Shown here: positions 17,042-27,000 of the stretch, in pieces
How positions within the stretch are numbered: the stretch's first letter is position 1
Layout of the letters: every line of letters starts with the position of its first letter
Assembly: GCA_013288015.1 (NCBI GenBank)
Contig: JABDCR010000011.1
Coordinates: 1 to 56,206 of the forward strand
Reading direction: 5' to 3'
Origin: Bacteroidota bacterium
GTDB taxonomy: Bacteria; Bacteroidota; Bacteroidia; B-17B0; Aurantibacillaceae
Length of the DNA: 56,206 nt
Program-made: the position numbers and the translations under genes
The notes under the pieces: generated by a model
What the model saw: only the letters and a program-made list of their open reading frames with translations
Told to the model about the DNA's origin: nothing
The model's database searches: none

Positions 17042-18484
17042 TTACTTCCATCCACCACCTAATGCTTGGTAAATATTTACCATAGCGTTCATTTGTTGTT
17101 TTTTGGTTTCAATAAGTTCAAATTTTGATTCTAAAGCATCGCGCTGAGTCAATAACACCTCCATATAATCTGCCCTGGCTGATTTAAAAAGGCTGATAGA
17201 AATTTCAATTGATTTAGTAAGTGCCTGCACCTGCAATGTTTTTAAATCGTAACTTTTTTTTAGGTTATTAATGTTTGATAATTGATTGGCAACTTCAATA
17301 TGAGCATTTAAAATAGAACGTTCAAAATTATAAACAGCCTGTATTTGTTTTGAATTAGCCGAGTAGTAATTTGCTTTTATTGCATTTCTGTTAATTAATG
17401 GTGCAACTAAATCGCCTGCTAAAGTATAAATCAATGATAATGGCGTGGTTACTAAATACTGAGGATTAAATGCCGCATAACCTACTCCGCCCGTAATCAT
17501 TAGCGAGGGATAAAACTCAGCTTTGGCCGCCTTCACGTCTAACTTGGTTGCCATCAGTTCTTTTTCAGCTTGCCTTATATCCGGACGGTTTTCTAAAAGT
17601 TGTGTCGGTAACCCCGCATGAATAGAGTCAGGTATCAAATTGGTGAAGTTCTGAGAATTTCTTGAAACGGGTTGCGGAAATCTGCCAACCAAAAAATTAA
17701 TTCTATTCTCGGTTACAGTAATTTGCTGAATAATATAAAACTGACGACTTTGGTTTTTCAACACCTCAGCTTCAAATCTTCGCACGGCTAATTCAGTAAC
17801 CCTAGCAGCAATTTTTTCTAGTTTTACCATCTCTAAAGCACTTTGTTGAATTTCAATGTTCTTTTTTAGTATTTCTAATTGATTGTCTAATGCCATTAAT
17901 TCATAATAAGAATTGGCTATCTCGGAAATCAAATGAGTTACCATAAAATTTTTACCTTCAACACTAGCTAGATATCTGGCTAAAGCGGCATTTTTAGAGT
18001 TACGTAGTTTTTTCCATATATCCACCTCCCACGAAGCATTTAAGCCAAACGCATAATTGGGTAAATTAACAGGTACTTTTTGCCCCGGTGTAATGTAATT
18101 AGCATCATCACTCGCTCCCTGGCTGGTATACCTGCCCACCTTTTCAACACCTGCTGCGGCTCCAACACCTACAAAAGGCAAGTAGGCTCCTTTTCTTCCT
18201 CTTACTTCGTTTTTGGCAATATTAATTTCCTGCAAAACAATGTTTAGTTCCTGATTGTTTTTTAGTGCGGTATCAATTAAGGCAACTAAGTTTGGATCAA
18301 TAAAAAAATCTTTCCATTTTGTTTTTGCGGTATTTAAGCTATCACGCGAATTATTATAACTCGCAGGAACTGTTTTATTCTCTGTTTTACGACCAAAGTT
18401 TGGTAAGCTACAACCTGTATATAAAAATGAAATACAGATTATCCCTAAATATTTAAATATTTTTTTAATGCGCATTGTTTTCAT
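17042..18484 (-). CDS. RND efflux outer-membrane factor (NodT/OprM family lipoprotein), 480 aa
   Basis: The TolC-like channel of the efflux pump. The lipoprotein signal has lipobox YTGC (Cys ~25). The mature protein shows the two long-helix/beta-strand halves of outer-membrane efflux proteins: an early half with YAFGLNASWEVDIWKKLRNS and MVTHLISEIANSYYELMA, and a second half with LLENRPDIRQAEKELMATKLDVKAAKAEFYPSL-type sequence. The length is normal. It is the last gene of the operon and overlaps the pump gene by 20 bp, so translation is coupled. Start: ATG at 18484; the ATG three codons later is possible. Confidence 0.93.
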   Translation of the reverse strand: MKTMRIKKIFKYLGIICISFLYTGCSLPNFGRKTENKTVPASYNNSRDSLNTAKTKWKDFFIDPNLVALIDTALKNNQELNIVLQEINIAKNEVRGRKGAYLPFVGVGAAAGVEKVGRYTSQGASDDANYITPGQKVPVNLPNYAFGLNASWEVDIWKKLRNSKNAALARYLASVEGKNFMVTHLISEIANSYYELMALDNQLEILKKNIEIQQSALEMVKLEKIAARVTELAVRRFEAEVLKNQSRQFYIIQQITVTENRINFLVGRFPQPVSRNSQNFTNLIPDSIHAGLPTQLLENRPDIRQAEKELMATKLDVKAAKAEFYPSLMITGGVGYAAFNPQYLVTTPLSLIYTLAGDLVAPLINRNAIKANYYSANSKQIQAVYNFERSILNAHIEVANQLSNINNLKKSYDLKTLQVQALTKSIEISISLFKSARADYMEVLLTQRDALESKFELIETKKQQMNAMVNIYQALGGGWK

Positions 18485-21400
18485 TTTCTATAGTTTGAGG
18501 GAAATCGTCTATTGTATGAACAAATCCTTCTGTTAAAGAGCCCTCTTCTTCATCTCTAATCATCTTTCTGCCTTCAGCCATTTTACCAAAAATGTAATAT
18601 AATCCGGGAACTATAATAACTCCGAAAATAGTTCCAAAAAGCATTCCGCCCAATGCAGATGAACCTATCGTTCGGTTACCTATAGCACCCGCACCATGTG
18701 CAAAAACCAATGGAATTAATCCGGCAATAAAAGCAAATGAGGTCATTAATATGGGGCGGAAACGCACTCTAGCACCTTCTATAGCTGCTTCAAGCACGGT
18801 AGCTCCTGCCTTTTGTTTATGAACAGCAAATTCTACAATTAACACAGCATTCTTACCCAATAAACCAACCAACATCACCAACCCTACTTGAGCATAAATA
18901 TCATTTGCCAAGCCCATTACCTTTAGCATCATAAATGAACCAAAAACTCCTGCAGGCAACGAAAAAACTACTGCTAATGGTATAATAAAGCTTTCATATT
19001 GTGCTGCAAGAACGAAATACACAAATATTAAAACGATAATGAAAATATAAACGGCTTCGTTACCACGACGAGTTTCATCGTAAGAAAGAGCAGCCCAATC
19101 TATATCAAAACCATGAGGCAATGTTTTTGCAGCTACTTCTTGCACAGCTTTAATAGCCTCACCACTACTATACCCTTTAGCAGGTGAACCTCTGATACCC
19201 GCTGTGTTATACATATTGTATCGGTTAATTTCATTAGCCCCTTGCTTCTTTGTGATTTTCATAAAAGCCGAGAAAGGAACCATTTCACCTTTGTCACTTT
19301 TTACATAGAGATTCATAATATCAGAAGGAAGCCTTCTATATTCGGGTCCAGCCTGTACAAACACTTTGAAAAAACGCTGGAATTTTATAAAACCTAACTC
19401 ATATGTACTACCGACAAAAATAGATAGTGTGTTCATGGCATTGCCTATGGTAACTCCTTTTTGCATGGCCAATTGGTTATCAAACTCAATTTCATATTGG
19501 GGATAGTTGGCGCTAAAAAAGGTAAACAAGCCGGTAACCTCTTTACGCTTACCTAAATCCTTCATAAAATCTCTTGTCACTCTATCCAGTTGGTTATAAT
19601 CTCCAGAGTTAGTTTTATCCAACAACTGTAAAGCAAAACCACCCGCTGCTCCAAATCCGGGCACTGCCGGCGGATCAAAAAACTCAATGTTTGCTCCCGG
19701 AATGGCTTTTGCTTTTTCTTCTAATTCATAAATAATTTCACTTACGGTATGTTTCCTTTCTGACCAAGGTTTTAAGTTAATCAAACAAGTACCTGCGTTT
19801 GATCCCCTTCCTTCAGTTAACACCTCATAACCCGCTATAGAGGAAACCGATTGTACACCTTCTACTTTCTCAATAATCTCTTCCAGTTTGTTAGATAAGT
19901 CGTTGGTTCTTTCTAATGTTGAACCGGGAGGTGTTTGAATAATGGCATACAACATTCCCTGGTCTTCACTTGGAATAAAGCCTGAAGGAAGGTTATTGGT
20001 TATTATAAATATGCCTAAACCAAATATCACAAATAAGCCTACAGTAATTAATCTTCGATGCGCAATTAATTTCAGCACCCAAACATATCCTCCGGTAAGC
20101 TTTTCAAATCCTCTGTTAAAGCTATCAATAAATCTGTTTAATAAATGTTTCTTACGAGGTTTTCCATGTGTGTTCTTCAATATCATAGCACAAAGCACAG
20201 GTGTAACCGTAAGTGCCACTATACCTGAAAGGACTATAGCAGATGCCATGGTAATAGAAAACTGCCTATAAAATGTGCCAACAGGGCCCGACATAAATGA
20301 TACTGGAACAAATACCGACACCATTAAAAGTGTAATGGCAATAACAGCACCACTTATCTCACCAATAACTTTCCGTACCGCATTATAAGGCGATAAGTGC
20401 TCTGCTTCCATTTTTGCGTGTACAGCTTCAACGACAACAATGGCATCATCTACCACTATACCAATAGCGAGGACGAGAGCGAATAGCGTAATCATATTTA
20501 TAGTAAGCCCAAAAACCTGAATGAATATAAATGCCCCAATTAGAGATATAGGAACAGCTAATGTTGGAATAAGGGTTGAGCGCCAATCACCAAGAAATAT
20601 AAATACAACTAAGGCCACTAAAATAAAAGCATCTCTTAGTGTATGAATTACGTTTTCAATCGAAGCATCTAAGAAATTAGAAACATCGTAACTGATTTCA
20701 TAATCCATTCCGGGAGGAAAAGTTTTTTTAAGATCTTCTAATTTAGTTTTTACTTTTTCAATAACCTCGCTGGCATTACTTCCATATGTTTGCTTTAGTA
20801 CTAAGGCTGCCGAAGGGTGCCCATTCATATTAGAATAAATATCATAATATTCGCTTCCTAACACAACCTTTGCTACATCTTTTAAACGAAGAATTTCTCC
20901 GTCAGGGTTGGCCTTTATAATAACATTTTCATACTGTTTTGGGTCACTAAACCTATCTGAATAAGCTAATACATATTCAAGTGCTTCAGCCTGTTTGCTA
21001 TCGCCCCTTCCTATCCTTCCTGCTTTACCAATGATACTTTGATCGCTTATGGCCTCCATCACCTCTTCAGGTGATATTTTATAGGCACGCATTCTATCAG
21101 GGTTTAACCAAACGCGCATAGCATATTGTCTACTACCAAGTATCCTAACTTGTCCTATACCATTTATACGTTGCAATTCGGGCACCATGTTAACACCGGC
21201 ATAATTAAACAGGAATTTCATGTTTGCATTGGTATCCTTACTGTACAAGTTAACGTACATAAGCATGCTCGGAATTACGGGAGTAATAATTACCCCCTCG
21301 CGTTGTACCAATATAGGCAACCTGTTTGTAACCTGCTGCACACGGTTTGAAACCTGTACTAATGCCTGATTAATATCGGTACCCGGATTGAATACAACCT

Positions 21401-21671
21401 GAATATTTGCTTCTCCGGCACTAGTGGCATCAGAGGTCATATATCTCATACCCCATGCACCATTAATAGATTGCTCTAAAGGAATAATAACCGATTCTGC
21501 CAGTGATTTAGCACTGGCACCGGGATAAGATGCACTAACCATTACCACGGGAGGTGCTACCTCGGGGAATTGTGATGTTGGCAGTGTTTTAATAGAAAGC
21601 CCGCCCATAAAGAGAATAACAAGCGATATTACAATGGCTAGTACAGGCCTTTTAATGAATTTATTGAACAT
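18465..21671 (-). CDS. RND multidrug efflux pump, HAE1/AcrB family, 1068 aa
   Basis: The inner-membrane proton-driven pump. Length and twelve-segment layout match AcrB: N-terminal MFNKFIKRPVLAIVISLVIL, the first large periplasmic loop, a membrane block with GIVVDDAIVVVEAVHAKME (the adjacent Asp pair D408-D409 is the proton relay equivalent to AcrB D407-D408), the second large loop, and a C-terminal membrane block with LLGKNAVLIVEFA and RPILMTSFAFIAGLIPLV. The Asp pair identifies the drug-exporting HAE1 class rather than metal pumps. Substrates cannot be read from sequence. It follows the adaptor gene by 25 bp and overlaps the outer-membrane factor, forming a complete three-gene operon. Confidence 0.95.
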   Translation of the reverse strand: MFNKFIKRPVLAIVISLVILFMGGLSIKTLPTSQFPEVAPPVVMVSASYPGASAKSLAESVIIPLEQSINGAWGMRYMTSDATSAGEANIQVVFNPGTDINQALVQVSNRVQQVTNRLPILVQREGVIITPVIPSMLMYVNLYSKDTNANMKFLFNYAGVNMVPELQRINGIGQVRILGSRQYAMRVWLNPDRMRAYKISPEEVMEAISDQSIIGKAGRIGRGDSKQAEALEYVLAYSDRFSDPKQYENVIIKANPDGEILRLKDVAKVVLGSEYYDIYSNMNGHPSAALVLKQTYGSNASEVIEKVKTKLEDLKKTFPPGMDYEISYDVSNFLDASIENVIHTLRDAFILVALVVFIFLGDWRSTLIPTLAVPISLIGAFIFIQVFGLTINMITLFALVLAIGIVVDDAIVVVEAVHAKMEAEHLSPYNAVRKVIGEISGAVIAITLLMVSVFVPVSFMSGPVGTFYRQFSITMASAIVLSGIVALTVTPVLCAMILKNTHGKPRKKHLLNRFIDSFNRGFEKLTGGYVWVLKLIAHRRLITVGLFVIFGLGIFIITNNLPSGFIPSEDQGMLYAIIQTPPGSTLERTNDLSNKLEEIIEKVEGVQSVSSIAGYEVLTEGRGSNAGTCLINLKPWSERKHTVSEIIYELEEKAKAIPGANIEFFDPPAVPGFGAAGGFALQLLDKTNSGDYNQLDRVTRDFMKDLGKRKEVTGLFTFFSANYPQYEIEFDNQLAMQKGVTIGNAMNTLSIFVGSTYELGFIKFQRFFKVFVQAGPEYRRLPSDIMNLYVKSDKGEMVPFSAFMKITKKQGANEINRYNMYNTAGIRGSPAKGYSSGEAIKAVQEVAAKTLPHGFDIDWAALSYDETRRGNEAVYIFIIVLIFVYFVLAAQYESFIIPLAVVFSLPAGVFGSFMMLKVMGLANDIYAQVGLVMLVGLLGKNAVLIVEFAVHKQKAGATVLEAAIEGARVRFRPILMTSFAFIAGLIPLVFAHGAGAIGNRTIGSSALGGMLFGTIFGVIIVPGLYYIFGKMAEGRKMIRDEEEGSLTEGFVHTIDDFPQTIENENNAH

Positions 21672-21696
21672 TTTCTAGTTTTTTTGAATATGAATA

Positions 21697-22779
21697 TTAT
21701 TCAACGTATATTTTTAATTTCGGGATTACCGTTTTCGGATCCTCGTAAGTGTATTCTATCTTATCGCCATCTTTCACTTTACGGATACCCTCTAGCATTA
21801 TCCTTTCATTTTCATTCAGGCCGCCTTTGATTACATATAAATCTGGCATTTCAGATGCAATGGTAATTTCTCTCGAATGCACCACTTTATCTTTATCTAC
21901 TACAAAAACGTATTTCTTTTCTAGAATTTCGAAAGTTGCTTTTTGAGGGATTATAATGGCATTTTTAAGCGGTATTGTCATTTGTATATTACCTGTTTCG
22001 CCATGTCTTAATAATCCATTTGGATTAGGGAATGTTGCTCTGAAAGCAATATTTCCTGTTTCATTATTAAAGTCGGCTTCTATTGTTTTAACCACTCCGG
22101 GATACTCGAACAGTTGATTATTTGCCATTAACAGGTTTACTTTTAATAAATTCTCTGTTTGCACATTGGCTTTATAATTCAAGTACTCAGCTTCAGGAAC
22201 ATTAAAATAAACCCACATTTCATGGTTATCCGACAGCGTAGTAAGTAAATCTCCCTCATCAAGAAGACTTCCAAGCCTTACATGAAAATGATCCATTATA
22301 CCATCAAAAGGAGCTTTAATCTCTGTGAAACCTAAATGGACTTGAGCTAATGCTAATTCAGCCTTCGCCTTATCATATTTGGCTTTAGCCATGGCTAGTT
22401 CATTCGGTGCTACGATATTACTATCTGCCAATCTTTTTGTGTTTTTGTACTCAATTTCAACAAAATCAGCTTCAGCTTGCGCTTTTTGTAGTTCGGCTTG
22501 GTAAAGCATGGGCATAATTTGAAACATTAATTGCCCTGCTTTTACAGACTGTCCTTCATCTACAAAAATGTTTTGTAGATAACCCTTTTCCAAAGCTCTT
22601 AATTCAATATGACTTATGGAGCGAATTTGACATACATATTGTCTGGTAACTACAGTATCCTTTTTCCAAGGACTGGTAACCAAAAATTTGGTTTCTTCTT
22701 CCTTTTCTTCTTTTTCTGATTTACAACTTGTATAGCACAACAAGGCAATCAAGCTTACAAACATGAGCGTTTTCCTCAT
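21697..22779 (-). CDS. RND efflux periplasmic adaptor lipoprotein (membrane fusion protein), 360 aa
   Basis: Links the pump to the outer-membrane channel. The frame opens at 22806, but the ATG at 22779 starts a lipoprotein signal (MRKTLMFVSLIALLCYTSC). After it come a barrel-sandwich lipoyl half (LRALEKGYLQNIFVDEGQSV with a QLMFQIMP end), an alpha-hairpin (LQKAQAEADFVEIEYKNTK onward), the second lipoyl half (FTEIKAPFDGIMDHFHVRLG) and the beta-barrel and membrane-proximal domains. It is the first gene of the efflux operon. No TetR, MarR or two-component regulator is adjacent; a 14-bp palindrome just upstream of the start is the only regulatory candidate. Confidence 0.93.
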   Translation of the reverse strand: MRKTLMFVSLIALLCYTSCKSEKEEKEEETKFLVTSPWKKDTVVTRQYVCQIRSISHIELRALEKGYLQNIFVDEGQSVKAGQLMFQIMPMLYQAELQKAQAEADFVEIEYKNTKRLADSNIVAPNELAMAKAKYDKAKAELALAQVHLGFTEIKAPFDGIMDHFHVRLGSLLDEGDLLTTLSDNHEMWVYFNVPEAEYLNYKANVQTENLLKVNLLMANNQLFEYPGVVKTIEADFNNETGNIAFRATFPNPNGLLRHGETGNIQMTIPLKNAIIIPQKATFEILEKKYVFVVDKDKVVHSREITIASEMPDLYVIKGGLNENERIMLEGIRKVKDGDKIEYTYEDPKTVIPKLKIYVE

Positions 22780-22787
22780 AATAATTT

Positions 22788-22801
22788 TTGTTTTAAAACA
22801 A
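22788..22801. promoter_or_regulatory. 14-bp perfect palindrome before the efflux operon
   Basis: TTGTTTTAAAACAA lies 8 bp upstream of the adaptor ATG. Its perfect symmetry suggests a dimeric repressor site, but AT-rich chance symmetry is possible. No clear TAnnTTTG box was found in the 139-bp gap. Confidence 0.35.
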
Positions 22802-22918
22802 TACAATTTTTGTTGGTGATTTTTTTATAAGACCTTACAAGCCGAGAATAATGCATGTATGGGATTGATACAATTTTTAAATGATTAACAAAAGAAAGCA
22901 GATTTATATTCTCTTAGG

Positions 22919-23314
22919 TCAAAGCCTTAATGTTGAAAGTGCCAAGTACTTTTTAGGATATAAATCAGATTTAATTAAATCAAACAGCCGATTCAATTTA
23001 GGGGTGGAAGTTATGCGTTTAAGAAAAGAACAAAAAGTAGATAATATAACAGATGAATTGGCTTTTATTAGGTCCTCTTCATTATCTAAACCTTCCTCAC
23101 AAACTTCTACAACTGTATAATCTGTAGCATTAGAGCGAACAACTGTTTCCGCATTACGTTTTCTTTTTTGTGTAGTGGAAAAATATTTGGACAACAGATT
23201 ATTAGTTTGTTGAATGTTAGAGGCTGAAAGCAGACTTATATTTACAAATAAAAGCCTGAAAACAAATGTGAGGCAAATTAATATTGCAATATTTATTTTA
23301 AATTTTCCTAACAT
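22919..23314 (-). CDS. Hypothetical membrane-anchored protein, 131 aa
   Basis: Family not recognised. The N-terminus has a basic start and one hydrophobic segment (INIAILICLTFVFRLLFVN), consistent with a signal anchor. The rest is hydrophilic, with KRKRNAE followed by an acidic middle (EEGLDNEEDL). A competing plus-strand frame at 22881-23120 lacks any signal or domain and is treated as antisense noise. It lies directly upstream of the efflux operon on the same strand, 139 bp away, and could be a pump-associated small protein; that is only positional inference. Confidence 0.5.
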   Translation of the reverse strand: MLGKFKINIAILICLTFVFRLLFVNISLLSASNIQQTNNLLSKYFSTTQKRKRNAETVVRSNATDYTVVEVCEEGLDNEEDLIKANSSVILSTFCSFLKRITSTPKLNRLFDLIKSDLYPKKYLALSTLRL

Positions 23315-23581
23315 CTAAATTTTCCAAATTTCGAGGCCGAAAGTACAGTATGTTTTAAAACAGGTGAAATTATTTAATTAAAAATAACATTTTTAACAAT
23401 TAAGTTCAACCCCATTGTTTAAAGCACACTTGCACGCGTCATTTTAAATTTATTACATGCAAAAAAATAAATACTTTTTTTCTTAGTTTATAATTGAAGT
23501 GTCTCAGTATTTTTAATTTTAAAAAATTGGATTAATTCGAAATGGAACTTCCATTATATGCATAATAATTGGTTTTTTATT

Positions 23582-23794
23582 TTAGTATTTTCTAAACTCA
23601 TTTAGCAAATTTTCATCCATAAATATTTTTAGCAATTCGTTTGATTGAATAATATCTTTTTCTGGAACAATGACTTTTTCACTTTCAGGTTTTGACCAAT
23701 AAGTTATATCTTTTGACTTTTGAATATCATTTTCGATACAATACCCTTTATACTTTAAGAATGTTTCTATTCTGCTTTTCTGGATAAACTTCAT
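23582..23794 (-). CDS. Small hypothetical protein, 70 aa
   Basis: Family not recognised. A charged, soluble 70-residue product begins MKFIQKSRIETFLKYKG and ends in ENLLNEFRKY. It has no signal peptide or known motif. Amino-acid composition is plausible for a real protein and the frame is isolated, with gene-free flanks of 267 bp (23315-23581) and 303 bp (23795-24097). It could also be a remnant of a longer gene. Confidence 0.4.
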   Translation of the reverse strand: MKFIQKSRIETFLKYKGYCIENDIQKSKDITYWSKPESEKVIVPEKDIIQSNELLKIFMDENLLNEFRKY

Positions 23795-24097
23795 AATTAT
23801 TTTAAAGTGATTAAATATTTTTATTTAAATATAATAACTTTTGTTTTTATTTTTTAACTATTTGTTTCTGTATTTAGTACTTGTCTTTTCAAAAATTGAA
23901 CACTTAAACATACAAAAAAATAGAACACAACATATGTCTATCGTTAATAATGATTTAATTTTCGATTTTTTTCCAAGTACTTAGGTAAATAATCTTTAAA
24001 GATATAAAAGTTTATTATCGGTATATTAATGTCAATTTTTATAATTTCAAAACCTTGAGGCTTGCTTTTTTATACTAATTTTAATAAAAATTTCCCT
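23795..24097. other. Gene-free AT-rich gap upstream of the alpha-2-macroglobulin gene
   Basis: I see no ORF, hairpin terminator or clear TAnnTTTG box in these 303 bases. The promoter of the downstream operon should be here but is not recognisable. Confidence 0.5.
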
Positions 24098-27000
24098 ATG
24101 TTTTTAAATCGTATTAAATGGATGGCTGTTGGTGCAGCTGTTGTTTTACTTGGCACGTATCTTTTTAATTCAAAAGATATTTTAAAAAAACTTACCGGCT
24201 CAAACAAGTTTGGAGTTGAACAAAATAAAATCAATCCTGAGTTTGCACAATATATATCTGCTTTTACTACGGGTTATATTTCATCGGGCTCAACCATAAA
24301 AATAAAATTTGCATCCGAGTTGCAACAAAGTGTTGAGTTAAATGCGCCCGTTAAAGAAAAACTTTTTTCTTTTGAACCCGAAATTGAAGGAGATGCCGTT
24401 TGGATTGACGGACAAACCATTGAGTTCAGACCCAAAGAACGCCTGGCAGCAGGGCAACTATTTAAAGCATCGTTTCACCTAAATAAATTACTGGATGTAA
24501 AAAAAGAATTGAATGAGTTTGATTTTTTATTTCAGGTTGTAAAACAATCGGCGCGGGTTGAAGTAAATAATATTAAGTGCTATAACAGTTCAGACTTTAG
24601 TTATTATAAATTAAGTGGCGTTATATCTACCGCCGATTATGCCGAGGCTGCTAAAGTAGAACAAATGCTAAGTGCAAAATACGGTACAAAAAATCCAGGC
24701 ATTAAATGGATACATAACGATAAACTAACCATACATAAATTTTATATTGATAGCATTGAGCGTGGTACTTTATTAGCGTCTAAACTTGCCCTAAACTGGG
24801 ATGCAAAACCTTTAAATACAGAATATACAGGCGGTTTGGAATTTGAAATTCCGGCAAAAAATAAATTTACTTTATTAGATGTTAAGGTTGTAAACGATAA
24901 CGAGCAACATGTACAAATAACTTTTTCTAACCCCATAGAATCTTCACAATCGATGGAGGGAATAATTCGCCTGGCAGATTTAAAGGATATAAAATATGTT
25001 ATTGATAACAACCATGTTTTGGTTTATCCAACAAACATCAAAGAAGGTTCGTATAAATTAACCATTGATGAATCGGTACGTGATGGAAAAGGAAAAACCT
25101 TGGGCCAAACTTCTGAACACAATGTAGTTTTTGAAGCTATAAAGCCTGCCGTAAAACTGGTTGGCAAGGGTGTTATATTGCCATCATCAAGTAATTTAAC
25201 CATGCCGTTTGAGGCAGTAAATTTACGATCGGTTGATGTGCGTATTATTAAAATTTACGAAAACAACATTTTACAATTTCTGCAAACAAACGACCTAAGT
25301 GGCGAAAGTGAATTGGCACGTGTAGGCAAAAAAGTAATTGATAAAACCATTAACCTTGGCATTACTAACCCTGCCGATTTTGGCAGATGGAAAAAATTCT
25401 CACTCGATTTAAATAGTTTAATAAAAACCGAACCGGGTGCTATTTACCATATTGTACTGAGTTTTAAAAAATCGTACTCAACCTACTCGTGTGCCGGAAA
25501 CTCTATAGATGATAAAGCAGAAATGGAGCAGATTAAAGCGCAGGAAGAAGATGTGAACGAATTTTCATCGGGTTATTATTACAGCGATAATTATTACGAC
25601 TATAGTGAAGAGGGCGATGATTATGATTGGAAAGAACGTGAAAACCCGTGCAACAGTGCTTATTACAGAAACACGTATGAGAGAAGTGTATCACGCAATT
25701 TATTATCATCCGACCTTGCGCTTACTGTAAAAAAAGGAAACGACGGAAGTTTTTTTGTAGCGGCTTCTAATTTAGTTAGTACCGAGCCTATGAGTGGTAC
25801 AAGCATTGAGTTGTACGATTATCAGCAACAACTTATTACATCTACTCAAACAAATGGTGATGGGCAAGTGTTTATAACGCCCACACGTAAACCTTATTTT
25901 ATTATCGCGAAAAATAAAGACCATCGTGCCTATGTAAAACTAGATGATGGTGCAACCTTATCGCTTAGTATGTATGATGTGGCGGGCGATGCCGTACAAA
26001 AAGGTTTAAAAGGATTTATTTATGGCGAGCGTGGTGTGTGGCGCCCGGGCGACACCATGTTCCTCACATTTATTTTAGAAGATAAATTAAAATCATTACC
26101 AACTAATCATCCGGTTATGTTTGAGTTATATAACCCGCAAGGACAATTATACCGCAAACAACTGGCTACAAAAAGTGTTGAAAGTTTTTACAATTTCACC
26201 ACTGTAACCGATAAAAATGCACCAACCGGAAACTGGAATGCGCAGGTAAAAGTAGGCTCGGTTATGTTTACTAAAAACATTCGCATAGAAACCATTATGC
26301 CTAATCGCTTAAAAATAAATGTAAGCGTGGGCGACAACTTAGTTATAAAGGGAGATGAAAACATTTCATTACACACGGCATGGCTTACCGGTGCGGTGGC
26401 ACACAATTTACAGGCCAATGTAGCGGTGGCTCTTTCGGCAACCAGTACACAATTTGCCAAGTATAAAGATTACAATTTTGATGACCCTACCATTCGTTTC
26501 GAATCAGAGAGCATAAATTTATTCGACGGAAAAGTTGATAATAACGGCGATGCTAACTTCCCTTGCAAACTTCAAACAAAAACAAATGCACCCGGTATGC
26601 TTAAAGCAAATTTTGCTACACGTGTATATGAACAAGGCGGTGCATTTAGTGTAGATAGATTTTCTATTACTTATTCTCCGTACAATTTTTACACAGGCAT
26701 TCGTTTACCCGATGGGGAAGCCAACACCGGAATTTTATACACAAATAAAGATAACACCATAAATGTTGCCACAGTTGATTACAAGGGCAATCCGGTATCT
26801 CGTTCGCGCATGCGCATGGAGCTTTATAAATTAGAGTGGCGCTGGTGGTGGGAGCAGTATCAGGATGAGTTGGCTAATTACAGCATGGATGATTATCATA
26901 AACCGGTTAAGGTTGAAGAATTTTCTACCAGCGGTGGCACAGCAAAAATTAAACTGAATATTAAAGAAGAAGATTGGGGGCGCTATTTAATTCGCATTGT

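Noticed and set aside
22881..23120. Plus-strand 79-residue ORF
   Set aside because: Overlaps the minus-strand 131-residue ORF, which has a plausible signal anchor; this one has no feature.
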